Part shown: positions 16,860 to 25,380 of the stretch, piece by piece
Layout: each line of letters starts with the position of its first letter
How positions within the stretch are numbered: position 1 is the stretch's first letter
NCBI RefSeq assembly: GCF_014596525.1
Contig: NZ_MSJP01000092.1
Coordinates: 1 to 64,000 of the forward strand
From: Streptomyces sp. CBMA291
GTDB lineage: Bacteria > Actinomycetota > Actinomycetes > Streptomycetales > Streptomycetaceae
Direction of reading: 5' to 3'
DNA length: 64,000 nt
Notes under the pieces: model-generated
What the model saw: the letters and a program-made list of their open reading frames with translations, nothing else
What the model was told of the DNA's origin: nothing
The model's database searches: none
Program-made: the position numbers and the translations under genes

Positions 16860-18917
16860 TCAGGTGCCCTGCGAGGAGCCGAGTGTCAACGTCTTTGTCA
16901 GCTCTTTGCCGTTCCTGCTCAGGGTCAGCTCAAGCCGGTCCCCGGGGCGGTGGGCGCGGATCTTCACGATCAGCTCCTCGCCGTTGTGCACCCGCTGGCC
17001 GTCGACCTTGGTGATGACGTCCCCGGGCCGCAGTCCGGCCTTGGCCGCCGGGCCGCCGGGCGTGACGGACGAGGTGCCGTCCTTGCCCTTCTCGACGACC
17101 CGGGCGCCGTCGCCGTTGAACTGCATGTCGAGGCTGACGCCGATGACGGGGTGGGTGGCCTTGCCGGTGTTGATCAGCTCCTCGGCGACCCGCTTGCCCT
17201 GGTTGATCGGTATCGCGAAGCCGAGGCCGATGGAGCCGGGCTGGCTGGCGCCCGCGCCCTCGCCGTCCCCGGAGCCGCCGGCCGCCCGGATGGCGCTGTT
17301 GATGCCGACGACCCTGGCCTTGGAGTCGAGCAGCGGGCCGCCGGAGTTGCCGGGGTTGATGGGGGCGTCGGTCTGGAGCGCGTCGACGTAGCTGATGTCG
17401 CTGCCGTCGCCCTTCTCGCCGCCCGCCGTGATCGGCCGTTCCTTGGCGCTGATGATGCCGGAGGTGACCGTGTTGGAGAGGTCGAAGGGAGCGCCGATGG
17501 CGACGACGGGGTCGCCGACCCGGACGCCGTCGGAGTTGCCGAGCGGCAGCGGCTTGAGCCCGGAGACACCGGTGACCTGGACCACGGCCAGGTCGTAGCC
17601 GGTGTCCTTGCCGACGAGCCGGGCGCGGGCGCTCTCGCCGCTGGAGAACGTCACCGTGATGTCCTTCGAGGACGCGGCGGCGTCGACGACGTGGTTGTTG
17701 GTGAGGATGTGGCCCTTGGTGTCCAGGACGAAGCCGGTGCCGGTACCGGCGGAGCCACCGCCCTTGACGTGCAGGGTGACCACGCCGGGCAGCGCGCTGG
17801 CGGCGATCCCGGCCACGCTGTCGGGGGCCCGGCCGGTCTCCCCCGCCTCCGCCTGCGGCAGCTCGACGGTGGTGAGACCGCCGTTGCGCTCGACGTAGGC
17901 GCCGATGCCGCCGCCGATGACTCCGGTGACGAGCGCGAAGACGAGCGCCCCGGCGACCGCGAGCCCCTTCCGCGACTTCTTCGCGACCGGACCGGGAACG
18001 GCCCCGGCCCCGACACCCCAGGGGTCGTACTGCCCCCAGACGGGCGCCCCACCCGGATGCGGGGGCAGACCCGCACCCGGGTGCGGGGGTACGGCGCCAC
18101 CGGGGTGCGGGGGCGCGGCCGGGTACTGCACGGGCGGCGCGGGCGCCCACGGTCCGGGTTCCCCGTAGGGGGGCGTCCGGTACTCGTCGGGGGCGTGGAG
18201 GGGCTGGGGGGCGGTCTGGGGGGCGCCGCCGAAGGGCGAGGGGCCCGCGGGGGCGGGGGCGTCCACGGGGGCGGCTGGGGCCGCTGCGGGGGCGTGGCCG
18301 GCGGTGGTCGTGGCCTGGGGCCCGGTGGCGGCCGGGGCGGTGCCGTGGTCGGCGGGCCCGCCCTTGGCCAGCCGTACGGGCCCGGCGACGGGTTCGCCGG
18401 AGGCGGGGGCCCCGGTGGGCACGGGAGGCTCTGCGGGCGCGGAGGGCGTTACGGGCGCGGAGGGCTCTACGGGCTCGGCGGGCTCCGCCGTGAAGGGCCG
18501 CCCGGTCTCCCGGGGCTCGAACGGCTCGGCGGGTCCGGCGGCCGTGCTGGTCCCGGTGATCTCGACGGGCTCGACGGGCTCGGTGGTCTCGGCGGGCGGT
18601 TCGGGCGCCGCGGTCCCGGCGGTGGGCGCGGGTCCGGCGGGTCCGGCCGTGCCGGTCCCGGCGGGCGGCGCGGGCTCGGCGGCTCCGGCCGTCGGCGCGG
18701 GACCGGCCGTGTCGGTCCCGGTGGGCGGTCCGGGCTCCGCGGGGCCCGTGGTGGACGGGGAGTCCGTCATGTCCGGCGCGTCCGGGCCGGTCCTCGGCCG
18801 GGGCGCGGGCAGGGGAAAGTCCTCGTCGCCTTCGGCGGCGGAGGACGGCGCGGGTATCCGCGCCGCCTCCGGTGTGTCCGAAGGCCGGCTCCACCAGTTC
18901 GGCTTTCCGTTGTCCAT
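16860..18917 (-). CDS. HtrA/DegP-type membrane serine protease with PDZ domain
   Basis: A 685-residue protein. Residues ~1-310 are a Pro/Ala/Thr/Glu-rich cytoplasmic region with imperfect repeats. A membrane helix follows near 318-340 (GLAVAGALVFALVTGVIGGG). The trypsin-like domain has His in LTNNHVVDA (~407), Asp in GYDLAVVQV (~442) and Ser in PGNSGGPLLD (~525), so the triad is intact. One PDZ domain ends the protein (GGPAAKAGLRPGDVITKVDG). It should degrade misfolded proteins outside the membrane. It follows the anti-sigma gene by 76 bp, as in mycobacterial sigE-rseA-htrA, and is probably part of that regulon. Confidence 0.93.
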   Translation of the reverse strand: MDNGKPNWWSRPSDTPEAARIPAPSSAAEGDEDFPLPAPRPRTGPDAPDMTDSPSTTGPAEPGPPTGTDTAGPAPTAGAAEPAPPAGTGTAGPAGPAPTAGTAAPEPPAETTEPVEPVEITGTSTAAGPAEPFEPRETGRPFTAEPAEPVEPSAPVTPSAPAEPPVPTGAPASGEPVAGPVRLAKGGPADHGTAPAATGPQATTTAGHAPAAAPAAPVDAPAPAGPSPFGGAPQTAPQPLHAPDEYRTPPYGEPGPWAPAPPVQYPAAPPHPGGAVPPHPGAGLPPHPGGAPVWGQYDPWGVGAGAVPGPVAKKSRKGLAVAGALVFALVTGVIGGGIGAYVERNGGLTTVELPQAEAGETGRAPDSVAGIAASALPGVVTLHVKGGGSAGTGTGFVLDTKGHILTNNHVVDAAASSKDITVTFSSGESARARLVGKDTGYDLAVVQVTGVSGLKPLPLGNSDGVRVGDPVVAIGAPFDLSNTVTSGIISAKERPITAGGEKGDGSDISYVDALQTDAPINPGNSGGPLLDSKARVVGINSAIRAAGGSGDGEGAGASQPGSIGLGFAIPINQGKRVAEELINTGKATHPVIGVSLDMQFNGDGARVVEKGKDGTSSVTPGGPAAKAGLRPGDVITKVDGQRVHNGEELIVKIRAHRPGDRLELTLSRNGKELTKTLTLGSSQGT

Positions 18918-18993
18918 GCGCTCCCCGCACCCCCTGGCCCGTACGGGCCCCCGCGTCGGGTGCCCGTGTCCCTGGATTCAACCAGGTCGGGGG

Positions 18994-19914
18994 TCAGCGG
19001 TGGGAGCCGAGCGAGGTGGTCGTCGGACTGGCCGCCGGGCTGGGCCCGGGGGCGAAGGCCAGATGGAGCGCCGGGCCCGTCGGGCGGGCGAACGGCGACA
19101 GGGCGAGGAACGACTGCGAGGTCTGGTTCTGGAGGCGCGCGGCCATCAGCGGGGCGGCGAGGGAGCGCACCGCGTCCAGCGGGACGGCGCCCGCCGGAAC
19201 CGTGCCCGGGGCCCCCGTCGTGGCCGGTGTCCGCAGCGCCGAGGCGGGCGTCACGGGGGCGCCCCCCGTGATCTGCCCGCCGATGGACTGGGCGCCGGAG
19301 CGCTCGCCGGAACGGGCGCCCCGGGTGGGGGCGGGACCCGCGCCGGGCCCGGTGGCGGGGGTGCGCAGCGGGGTGACGGCGCTGCCGCCGCCCTGGCCGC
19401 CGCGCGCGCTCGCGTTCACCGAGGAGTCCAGGGGCAGGGTGCCGCTGAGGGCGATGGCGGCGAAGGAGACCGCGCTGGCCGCCGCGAAGGCGAAGCGGCG
19501 GCCCCGTCCCGAGGGGCCGGGCGGGCGGTAGCCGACCTCGTGGATACGGAAGCCGGTCTGTCCGGTGCCGGGGGTGACGACGGCGGCGGTGGCGAAGCCG
19601 TCGGCTTTCACTCCTCCGGCGCCGAGGAGTTCTTCGAGGGGGCCTCGGGGTCCGCCCGGTTCGCCAGGACCCCCGGGCAACCCCTGGAGGCGGGCGAGGA
19701 AGCCTTCCGAGGGGGACGGGGGCGCGGCGGAGGCGAAGACGCTCTTGAGGGTGCGCTGCGCGTCGGCCTCGGCCTTGCAGCGGGCGCAGGTCGCCAGGTG
19801 GGCGAGGACCCGCTCGCGGGCGTCGTGGCCCAGCTCGCCGTCGACGAGCGCCGCGAGACGGTCCCCGAGGTGGTGGTCCGCCGGGGTCGGCGACGACGAT
19901 GGGGTGTCGCTCAC
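18994..19914 (-). CDS. Zinc-binding anti-sigma factor (RseA/RsrA-like) with one membrane helix
   Basis: A 306-residue protein. The ZAS motif is H39-x3-C43-x2-C46 (AHLATCARC). A hydrophobic segment (FAFAAASAVSFAAIALSG) lies near the middle, then a Pro/Ala/Thr-rich extracytoplasmic part ends in QNQTSQSFLALSPF. It should bind the sigma factor encoded just upstream and release it on stress. GTG 19914 overlaps the sigma stop codon (GTGA), giving tight coupling, and excludes the earlier GTG at 19932. Mycobacterial RseA is much shorter; this protein has a long extra extracytoplasmic part. Confidence 0.9.
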   Translation of the reverse strand: MSDTPSSSPTPADHHLGDRLAALVDGELGHDARERVLAHLATCARCKAEADAQRTLKSVFASAAPPSPSEGFLARLQGLPGGPGEPGGPRGPLEELLGAGGVKADGFATAAVVTPGTGQTGFRIHEVGYRPPGPSGRGRRFAFAAASAVSFAAIALSGTLPLDSSVNASARGGQGGGSAVTPLRTPATGPGAGPAPTRGARSGERSGAQSIGGQITGGAPVTPASALRTPATTGAPGTVPAGAVPLDAVRSLAAPLMAARLQNQTSQSFLALSPFARPTGPALHLAFAPGPSPAASPTTTSLGSHR

Positions 19915-20669
19915 GCTGTCCCCGCCTCCCATCCGACGGAGGCCAGGGCACGCTCCGCCCGTGCCTCGGGCGAGCGGTGCTTGAGGGCCTTGCGCAGGTG
20001 GGAGCGGCCTCGGTGGATACGGCTGCGGACGGTGCCGAGCTTCACTCCGAGGGTCGCGGCGATCTCCTCGTACGACAGGCCCTCGATGTCGCAGAGGACG
20101 ACGGCGGCGCGGAACTCGGGCGCCAGGGTGTCGAGGGCCTGCTGGACGTCGGCGTCGAAATGGGTGTCGTTGAAGGCCTGCTGCGGGGAGGGCTCACGGC
20201 TGGGGAGCCGCTCGGCGGCGTCGTCGGCGAGCGCGTCGAAGCGGATGCGCTGCTTGCGGCGGACCATGTCGAGGAAGAGGTTGGTGGTGATGCGGTGCAG
20301 CCAGCCCTCGAAGGTGCCGGGGGTGTAGGTCGAGAGCGAGCGGAAGACGCGGACGAAGACCTCCTGGGTGAGATCTTCGGCGTCGTGCTGGTTGCCGGTG
20401 AGGCGGTAGGCGAGCCGGTAGACCCGGCCGCTGTGCGTGCTGACGATCTCCTCCCAGGTGGGAGGGGTCCACGCCGGCGATTCCGCGTCCGATGCGAAGG
20501 TCGCGGTGGTGGGAGCGGAGTCGGTGGTGCGGGAACGGTCAGCGGTCTCGGTCACGGATTTCGGCTCACCCGCCGACCTGAGAAGACGCCGAAGCACTCC
20601 TCCCCGATCCACAGGCGCAGCCGCACCTCCCCTGTCGGCTCTGGTGGTGTCCAGTGGAGCCCCTACCAT
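19911..20669 (-). CDS. sigE: ECF RNA polymerase sigma factor (mycobacterial SigE type)
   Basis: A 252-residue sigma factor with a ~75-residue N-terminal extension. Region 2 runs from TWEEIVSTHSGRVYRLAYRL through NQHDAEDLTQEVFVRVFRSL to TNLFLDMVRRKQR. Region 4 covers LDTLAPEFRAAVVLCDIEG and LSYEEIAATLGVKLGTVRSR. It is followed by its anti-sigma gene (4-nt overlap), htrA and tatB, matching the M. tuberculosis sigE locus. It is not the S. coelicolor protein called SigE (a different locus), so the symbol follows mycobacterial usage. ATG 20669 is chosen; GTG 20675 two codons earlier is possible. A role in envelope stress is inferred from context. Confidence 0.92.
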   Translation of the reverse strand: MVGAPLDTTRADRGGAAAPVDRGGVLRRLLRSAGEPKSVTETADRSRTTDSAPTTATFASDAESPAWTPPTWEEIVSTHSGRVYRLAYRLTGNQHDAEDLTQEVFVRVFRSLSTYTPGTFEGWLHRITTNLFLDMVRRKQRIRFDALADDAAERLPSREPSPQQAFNDTHFDADVQQALDTLAPEFRAAVVLCDIEGLSYEEIAATLGVKLGTVRSRIHRGRSHLRKALKHRSPEARAERALASVGWEAGTA

Positions 20670-20800
20670 AGCCACCTCGCCCGTTAGTTCCGGATAAGAA
20701 TCTTTACGCGAATTTGGAACCGGCTCGCCCGGCTGCCTCCTGTCGCGTCCTTCCCCTGGTGAACGACCGGTCCCATCTGCGGGTTCCCGCTGACAGCGGA

Positions 20801-20806
20801 TACAGT
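20801..20806 (+). promoter_or_regulatory. -10 element TACAGT upstream of the O-methyltransferase
   Basis: TACAGT ends 5 nt before TTG 20812, which would make the mRNA leaderless or nearly so. Confidence 0.5.
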
Positions 20807-20811
20807 CACCG

Positions 20812-21477
20812 TTGCGTCAACTACGGGGACAGGAGAGGGCCATTACCGCCAACCGGCAGACGAGCTGGTCGTTCGCCGACGCTTTTGTCGCCGAGGACGA
20901 GGCTCTGCGCTGGGCCCGGGAGCGGGCCAGGGAGGCAGGGCTGCCTTCGGTGTCCCCCGGCACCGGTGGCGCGTTGCGCCTGCTCGCCGCGACGGCGGAC
21001 GCGAAGGCGGTGGCGGAGATCGGCACGGGCACGGGCGTGTCCGGGATCTATCTGCTGCTGGGGATGCGGCCGGACGGCGTCCTGACCACGGTGGACCTCC
21101 AGCCCGAGCGGCAGCAGCTGGCGAAGACGGCGTTCCGGGCGGCGGGGTTCGCGGGCAACCGGGCGCGGTTCATCCCAGGGCGCGCCCTGGACGTGCTGCC
21201 CCGGCTCGCGGACGGCGGGTACGACCTGGTGTTCTGCGACGGGGACCGGCTGGAGTACCTGGACTATCTCGCTGAATCGTTGCGCCTGCTGCGACCGGGA
21301 GGTCTGGTCTGCTTCGAGGGGGTGTTCGCGGACGGCCGGACGGTCGACTCCGCGGCGCAGCCGCCCGAGGTGCAGCGGGTGCGGGAGCTGCTTCGCGCGG
21401 TCCGGGAGAGCCCCGAGCTGATCCCGTCGCTGCTGCCGGTGGGCGACGGCCTGCTCTGCGCCGCCCGCCGGGGCTGA
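20812..21477 (+). CDS. SAM-dependent O-methyltransferase
   Basis: A 221-residue class I methyltransferase of the caffeoyl-CoA/catechol type. SAM motif I is KAVAEIGTGTGVSGIYLL, then LTTVDLQPERQQLAKTAF, YDLVFCDGDRLEYLDYL and LRLLRPGGLVCFEGVF. The substrate is unknown. No ATG or GTG exists near the conserved N-terminus. TTG 20812 gives MRQLRGQERAITANRQ and has a leaderless -10. An alternative is ATT 20842, preceded by GGAGAGGG, which would start at (M)TANRQ. It is divergent from the sigma gene, as Rv1220c is from mycobacterial sigE. An 18-bp array follows its stop. Confidence 0.88.
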   Translation: MRQLRGQERAITANRQTSWSFADAFVAEDEALRWARERAREAGLPSVSPGTGGALRLLAATADAKAVAEIGTGTGVSGIYLLLGMRPDGVLTTVDLQPERQQLAKTAFRAAGFAGNRARFIPGRALDVLPRLADGGYDLVFCDGDRLEYLDYLAESLRLLRPGGLVCFEGVFADGRTVDSAAQPPEVQRVRELLRAVRESPELIPSLLPVGDGLLCAARRG

Positions 21478-21484
21478 CACCCGC

Positions 21485-21538
21485 GCGCGTACGCCTGCCT
21501 CGGCGGGTACGCATGTCTCGGCGCGTACGCCTGGCGCC
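21485..21538. repeat. 18-bp tandem array (3 units)
   Basis: Units are 21485-21502, 21503-21520 and 21521-21538, theme GCGCGTACGCCTGCCTCG. It begins 8 bp after the O-methyltransferase stop codon. Confidence 0.8.
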
Positions 21539-21570
21539 GGGGCCACGCGCGCGTACTGCCATTCAACCCG

Positions 21571-21646
21571 CGGAGCCCCCGGAGACGCCCGCCAGACCCC
21601 CGGAGCCCCCGGAGACGCCCTCCCGGCCTTCGGAGCCCCCGGACGC
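21571..21646. repeat. 30-bp tandem array (2.5 units)
   Basis: CGGAGCCCCCGGAGACGCCC recurs at 21571 and 21601, and a partial copy starts at 21631: an exact 30-bp period. Confidence 0.8.
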
Positions 21647-21881
21647 ATAACCCCCGCCCCTCACGGAGCCCCGGGCGCGTACACCCGTCTCACGGGGCCT
21701 CACGAGGCCCCACAGCGCCGCACGTCGGCGACCCCGGACCGGACCGGCTGCCCCCGCGCCCCCACCGCCCTCCGCGGGGCCACGCGCGCGTGGGTGCGGC
21801 TCCGGGGCGTCCCGGAGACACCTCTGCCCCGGTACGGCGGGGCCGTACCGGGGCAGAGGTGGGGAATCGTGGAGAGTCAGG

Positions 21882-22049
21882 TCAGCCGACGACCTTCTTC
21901 AGGGCGTCGCCCAGCGCCTCGGCCTCGCCCGGGGTCAGCTCGACGACGAGCCGACCGCCGCCTTCGAGCGGAACCCGCATGACGATGCCCCGCCCCTCCT
22001 TGGTCACCTCGAGCGGGCCGTCACCCGTCCGCGGCTTCATGGCCGCCAT
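21882..22049 (-). CDS. DUF3117 family protein (55 aa)
   Basis: A small basic protein, MAAMKPRTGDGPLEVTKEG, with GRIV-like GRGIVMRVPLEGGGRLVVEL and C-terminal TPGEAEALGDALKKVV. This matches the actinobacterial DUF3117 family (Rv1211 in M. tuberculosis), whose function is unknown. ATG 22049 has GGAAGGGG upstream; starting at the internal ATG 22040 is also possible. It is divergent from the enoyl-CoA hydratase gene and shares a promoter region with the twin TTGCGCAA palindromes. Confidence 0.85.
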   Translation of the reverse strand: MAAMKPRTGDGPLEVTKEGRGIVMRVPLEGGGRLVVELTPGEAEALGDALKKVVG

Positions 22050-22370
22050 GCTCGTTCCCCTTCCTGAAACCAGCTCATCATCAGCCGGGCAGCTCCATGA
22101 CCTGGAGCACACGTCTCCGGCTTCGAACACATTGCTTCCAGGTCATTATCCCGCATGGCAGGACCCGATGACCAACATCGTCCGGCATCGCTTGCGCAAC
22201 GCGCTTGCGCAAAACCCCACATTTCGGCGCGTGGCCTGCGATACTCCGCCGCCCGACGTCCCCTCGGAGGCCTTCCGGGACCGGCCGGATTGACGCAGCT
22301 CACATGGGCGGCGGGAGTGATCTCCGCCATGCTGGGCTGGTCAACCACGCGATGAGGCGAAGGGATACCG
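22050..22370. other. Divergent intergenic region, no gene
   Basis: A 320-bp region between the DUF3117 and enoyl-CoA hydratase starts. It is less GC-rich than its surroundings near 22100-22160 and holds the twin palindromes at 22192-22212. ORFs crossing it have no ribosome sites. Confidence 0.5.
22190..22212. promoter_or_regulatory. Twin TTGCGCAA palindromes (candidate operator)
   Basis: The 8-bp palindrome TTGCGCAA occurs at 22192-22199 and again at 22205-22212, inside a 10-bp direct repeat GCTTGCGCAA with 13-bp spacing. Duplicated palindromes in a divergent promoter region suggest a regulator binding site. Confidence 0.5.
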
Positions 22371-23174
22371 ATGGCCGACACGGTGCTGTACGAGGTGAGC
22401 GACGGGCTCGCCACCATCACACTCAACCGCCCCGAGGCCATGAACGCCATGAACGTGGCGACGAAGGTCGCCCTCCGGGAAGCGGCGGAGACGGCCGCCT
22501 CGGACCCCGCCGTGCGCGCGGTGCTCCTCACCGCCGCGGGCGACCGGGCGTTCTGCGTCGGCCAGGATCTGAAGGAGCATGTGGGGCTGCTCGCGGCGGA
22601 CCGGGAGAACGGCACGCACGAGACCATGACCACGGTCCGCGAGCACTACAACCCGATCACCCGGGCGCTCGCGGAGATGCGCAAGCCGGTGGTGGCGGCG
22701 GTGAACGGCGTCGCCGCCGGGGCCGGTTTCGGCTTCGCCCTCGCGGCGGACTACCGGGTGGTCGCGGAGACCGCCTCGTTCAACACGTCCTTCGCCGGGG
22801 TCGCCCTCACCGCCGACTCGGGCGTCTCCTGGACGCTGCCCCGGCTCATCGGCCGGAGCCGCGCCACCGACCTGCTGTTCTTCCCCCGTTCGATCAGCGC
22901 CCGCGAGGCGTACGAGCTGGGCATCGCGAACCGGCTCGTCCCGGCCGCCGACCTGGCCGCCGAGGCGGGGAAGGTGGCGCGGAAGCTGGCGGAGGGCCCG
23001 ACGGTGGCGTACGCGGCCCTGAAGGAGTCCCTCGCCTACGGCGCCGCCCACTCGCTCGCCGAGACCCTGGCCAAGGAGGAGGAACTCCAGTCCCTGGCCG
23101 GAGCCTCGGAGGACCACACCATCGCGGTCACCGCCTTCGTCGCGAAGGAGAAGCCGGTCTACCGGGGGCGCTGA
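22371..23174 (+). CDS. Enoyl-CoA hydratase/isomerase family protein
   Basis: A 267-residue crotonase-fold protein. The first oxyanion-hole strand is in DRAFCVGQDLKEH and the second in AAVNGVAAGAGFGFALAADY. PaaG/PaaB-like features are VGQDL, NTSFAGVALTADSGVSW and LPRLIGRSRATDLLFF. It lacks the Glu pair of true hydratases at the usual sites but keeps an Asp in LTADSG, as in PaaG isomerases. Phenylacetate degradation is possible, but no paa genes are adjacent. ATG 22371 is preceded by AAGGG. A 13-bp direct repeat containing the stop codon occurs at its 3' end. Confidence 0.9.
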   Translation: MADTVLYEVSDGLATITLNRPEAMNAMNVATKVALREAAETAASDPAVRAVLLTAAGDRAFCVGQDLKEHVGLLAADRENGTHETMTTVREHYNPITRALAEMRKPVVAAVNGVAAGAGFGFALAADYRVVAETASFNTSFAGVALTADSGVSWTLPRLIGRSRATDLLFFPRSISAREAYELGIANRLVPAADLAAEAGKVARKLAEGPTVAYAALKESLAYGAAHSLAETLAKEEELQSLAGASEDHTIAVTAFVAKEKPVYRGR

Positions 23175-23300
23175 GCGGCTGCCGGGGGCGCTGACCGGGC
23201 GTCGACCGGCCAGGCCGGCGCCTCTCGGCCCGGCGCCCCTGACCGGGCGTCGGCCCGGCGTCGGCCCGGCTTCGACCGGGCGGCCCGGGGTGGCCTCGGG

Positions 23301-23888
23301 TCAGTTCCCGCCCCGGGCCACGCAGTCCGCCATGTGGTCGTCGACGAGGCCGCAGGCCTGCATCAGGGCGTAGGCCGTCGTCGGTCCGATGAAGCGAAGG
23401 CCGCGCTTCTTCAGGGCCTTCGACAGGGCCGTGGACTCGTCCGTGACCGCCGGGACCTCGGCGAGCGTGCGCGGCGCCGGGCGGCCCTCGGGATCGGGGG
23501 CGTACGACCAGATCAGCTCGTCCAGCTCGCCCGGGGACCATTCGGCGAGAAGCCGGGCGTTGGCGAGGGTCGCGTCGATCTTGGCGCGGTTGCGGATGAT
23601 GCCCTCGTCCAGGAGCAGCCGCTCGCGGTCCGCGTCCCCGAAGGCGGCGACGGAGGCGATCCGGAAGCCGTCGAACGCGGTACGGAAGCCCTCGCGGCGG
23701 CGGAGGATCGTGATCCACGAGAGCCCCGACTGGAAGGCCTCAAGGCAGAGCCGTTCGAAGAGGGCGTCGTCGCCGTGGACCGGGCGGCCCCACTCCTCGT
23801 CGTGGTACGCGAGATAGTCCTCGGCCGAAAGGCCCCAGGGGCAGCGCAGCCGCCCGTCAGGGCCGGGAACCGCTCCGGAGCCGCTCAC
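23301..23888 (-). CDS. tag: DNA-3-methyladenine glycosylase I
   Basis: A 195-residue base-excision repair enzyme that removes 3-methyladenine. Zinc ligands fit the TAG family: Cys16 in LRCPWG, His29 in YHDEEWG, and the C-terminal pair in DDHMADC. FERLCLEAFQSGLSWITIL and RFIGPTTAYALMQACG are strongly conserved, and the length matches the family. GTG 23888 overlaps the stop of the upstream DivIVA-like gene (GTGA), so the two are coupled. M. tuberculosis has tagA next to Rv1209 in the same order. Confidence 0.93.
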   Translation of the reverse strand: MSGSGAVPGPDGRLRCPWGLSAEDYLAYHDEEWGRPVHGDDALFERLCLEAFQSGLSWITILRRREGFRTAFDGFRIASVAAFGDADRERLLLDEGIIRNRAKIDATLANARLLAEWSPGELDELIWSYAPDPEGRPAPRTLAEVPAVTDESTALSKALKKRGLRFIGPTTAYALMQACGLVDDHMADCVARGGN

Positions 23889-24394
23889 GGCTTCCCGCCC
23901 TCCGCGTCCGAGACGGGCCCGGCGTCCGAGACGGGCCCGGCATCCGGAATCGGCCCGGCGTCCGGGATGGACCCGGCGTCCCGCACGGGTGCGGCATCCG
24001 AAAACGGCCCGGCGTCCGGGACGGGCCCTGCATCCGGGACGGGCGCCGCGTCCTGGGCGGGTACGGCGTCCTGGACGGGCGCGGCGGGCGGGAAGGGCGC
24101 GGCGGGCGTGCCCGTCAGCGACTCCTCCAGCTCGGCGATGCGGGCGTCCCGCTCGGCGAGTTCGGCGCCGAGGCGGACCAGGACGTCGTCCACGTCCGCC
24201 ATGCGGTAGCCGCGGACCGTGACGGGGAGACGGAGCGCCTCGACGTCGGCGCGGTCGACCGGGCGTCCGGCCGGAAGGGGGTCGACGAGCCGCTCGGGCG
24301 CCACCTCGGGCAGCACCTCGCCGTCGCCGCCGACCACGGCCAGGGTCACCGCGGCCACGACCACGACCATCGTGATGAGCAGAAACCAGAACAC
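23885..24394 (-). CDS. Membrane-anchored DivIVA-like protein with PDAGPV repeat tail
   Basis: A 169-residue protein with an N-terminal helix (FWFLLITMVVVVAAVTLAV). A DivIVA N-terminal-like segment follows, LPVTVRGYRMADVDDVLVRL, with a short coiled coil GAELAERDARIAELEESL. The C-terminal third is about eleven six-residue repeats of PDAGPV/SDAGPV type encoded by 18-bp tandem units. DivIVA domains sense membrane curvature; this one may be polar or septal. GTG 24394 gives a clean membrane anchor. It overlaps tag by 4 nt. Confidence 0.82.
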   Translation of the reverse strand: MFWFLLITMVVVVAAVTLAVVGGDGEVLPEVAPERLVDPLPAGRPVDRADVEALRLPVTVRGYRMADVDDVLVRLGAELAERDARIAELEESLTGTPAAPFPPAAPVQDAVPAQDAAPVPDAGPVPDAGPFSDAAPVRDAGSIPDAGPIPDAGPVSDAGPVSDAEGGKP

Positions 24395-24496
24395 TGCGCG
24401 CCTTTCCCCTGAGCTGAAAACATCCCGTGCCGATCGTGCCATGCGCCGCTGACGACTAGGGTCTCTGGCGAACGGAGACGAGGGAGGACAAAAGGG

Positions 24497-25357
24497 ATGC
24501 TGCGCTTGGGACGGCGTGAATTCGGGCCGCACGAGCCGGTGATCATGGCGATCGTGAACCGGACCCCGGATTCCTTCTACGACCAGGGCGCGACCTTCCG
24601 GGACGAGCCCGCGCTCGCCCGGGTGGAGCGGGCGGTGGCCGAGGGCGCGGCGATCATCGACATCGGCGGGGTGAAGGCGGGCCCCGGCGAGGAGGTGACG
24701 GCGGAAGAGGAGGCGCGGCGCACGGTCGGCTTCGTCGCCGAGGTGCGCCGCCGCCACCCCGACGTGGTGATCAGCGTGGACACCTGGCGGGCGGATGTCG
24801 GCGAGGCGGTCTGCGAGGCGGGGGCGGACGTCCTGAACGACGCGTGGGGCGGGGTCGATCCGGGGCTCGCCGAGGTCGCCGCGAAGTACGGCGCGGGCCT
24901 CGTGTGCACGCACGCGGGCGGCGCCGAGCCGAGGACGCGGCCGCACCGGGTGGAGTACGAGGACGTGATGGACGACATCCTGCGCGTCACGGTGGGGCTC
25001 GCGGAGCGCGCCGCCGCGCTGGGGGTGCGCCGGGACGCGATCATGATCGATCCCGGGCACGACTTCGGGAAGAACACCCGGCACAGCCTGGAGGCGACCC
25101 GGCGGCTCGGGGAAATGACGGAGACGGGGTGGCCGGTGCTCGTGTCCCTGTCGAACAAGGACTTCGTCGGGGAGACCCTGGACCGCCCGGTGAAGGAACG
25201 GGTCCTGGGAACGCTCGCGACGACCGCCGTCTCGGCCTGGCTCGGCGCACAGGTCTACCGGGTCCACGAGGTCGCGGAGACCAGGCAGGTCCTGGACATG
25301 GTGGCCTCCATCGCGGGCCACCGCCCCCCGGCGGTCGCCCGGCGCGGACTGGCATAA
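24497..25357 (+). CDS. Dihydropteroate synthase-like protein (FolP2 type)
   Basis: A 286-residue TIM-barrel protein. Pterin-binding motifs are MAIVNRTPDSFYDQG, AIIDIGGVKAGPGEEV, VISVDTWRADV, VLNDAWGG, and AIMIDPGHDFGKNT with LVSLSNKDFVGETL. The second motif reads GGVKAGPG where true DHPS has GGESTRPG, as in mycobacterial FolP2, which I recall as lacking DHPS activity. Folate synthesis is therefore doubtful. A candidate -10 (TAGGGT near 24457) and GGGAGG precede ATG 24497. It is divergent from the DivIVA-like gene. Confidence 0.87.
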   Translation: MLRLGRREFGPHEPVIMAIVNRTPDSFYDQGATFRDEPALARVERAVAEGAAIIDIGGVKAGPGEEVTAEEEARRTVGFVAEVRRRHPDVVISVDTWRADVGEAVCEAGADVLNDAWGGVDPGLAEVAAKYGAGLVCTHAGGAEPRTRPHRVEYEDVMDDILRVTVGLAERAAALGVRRDAIMIDPGHDFGKNTRHSLEATRRLGEMTETGWPVLVSLSNKDFVGETLDRPVKERVLGTLATTAVSAWLGAQVYRVHEVAETRQVLDMVASIAGHRPPAVARRGLA

Positions 25358-25380
25358 CCAGGGAGGGGCGGGGGCCCGCC

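Larger units (their letters stand above)
21478..21881. other. Gene-free, repeat-rich region
   Basis: About 400 bp without a credible gene. It contains an 18-bp array, a 30-bp array and GC-rich hairpins such as GCCCCGGTACGGCGGGGC near 21827-21844. It lies between the convergent ends of the O-methyltransferase and DUF3117 genes. Confidence 0.6.
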
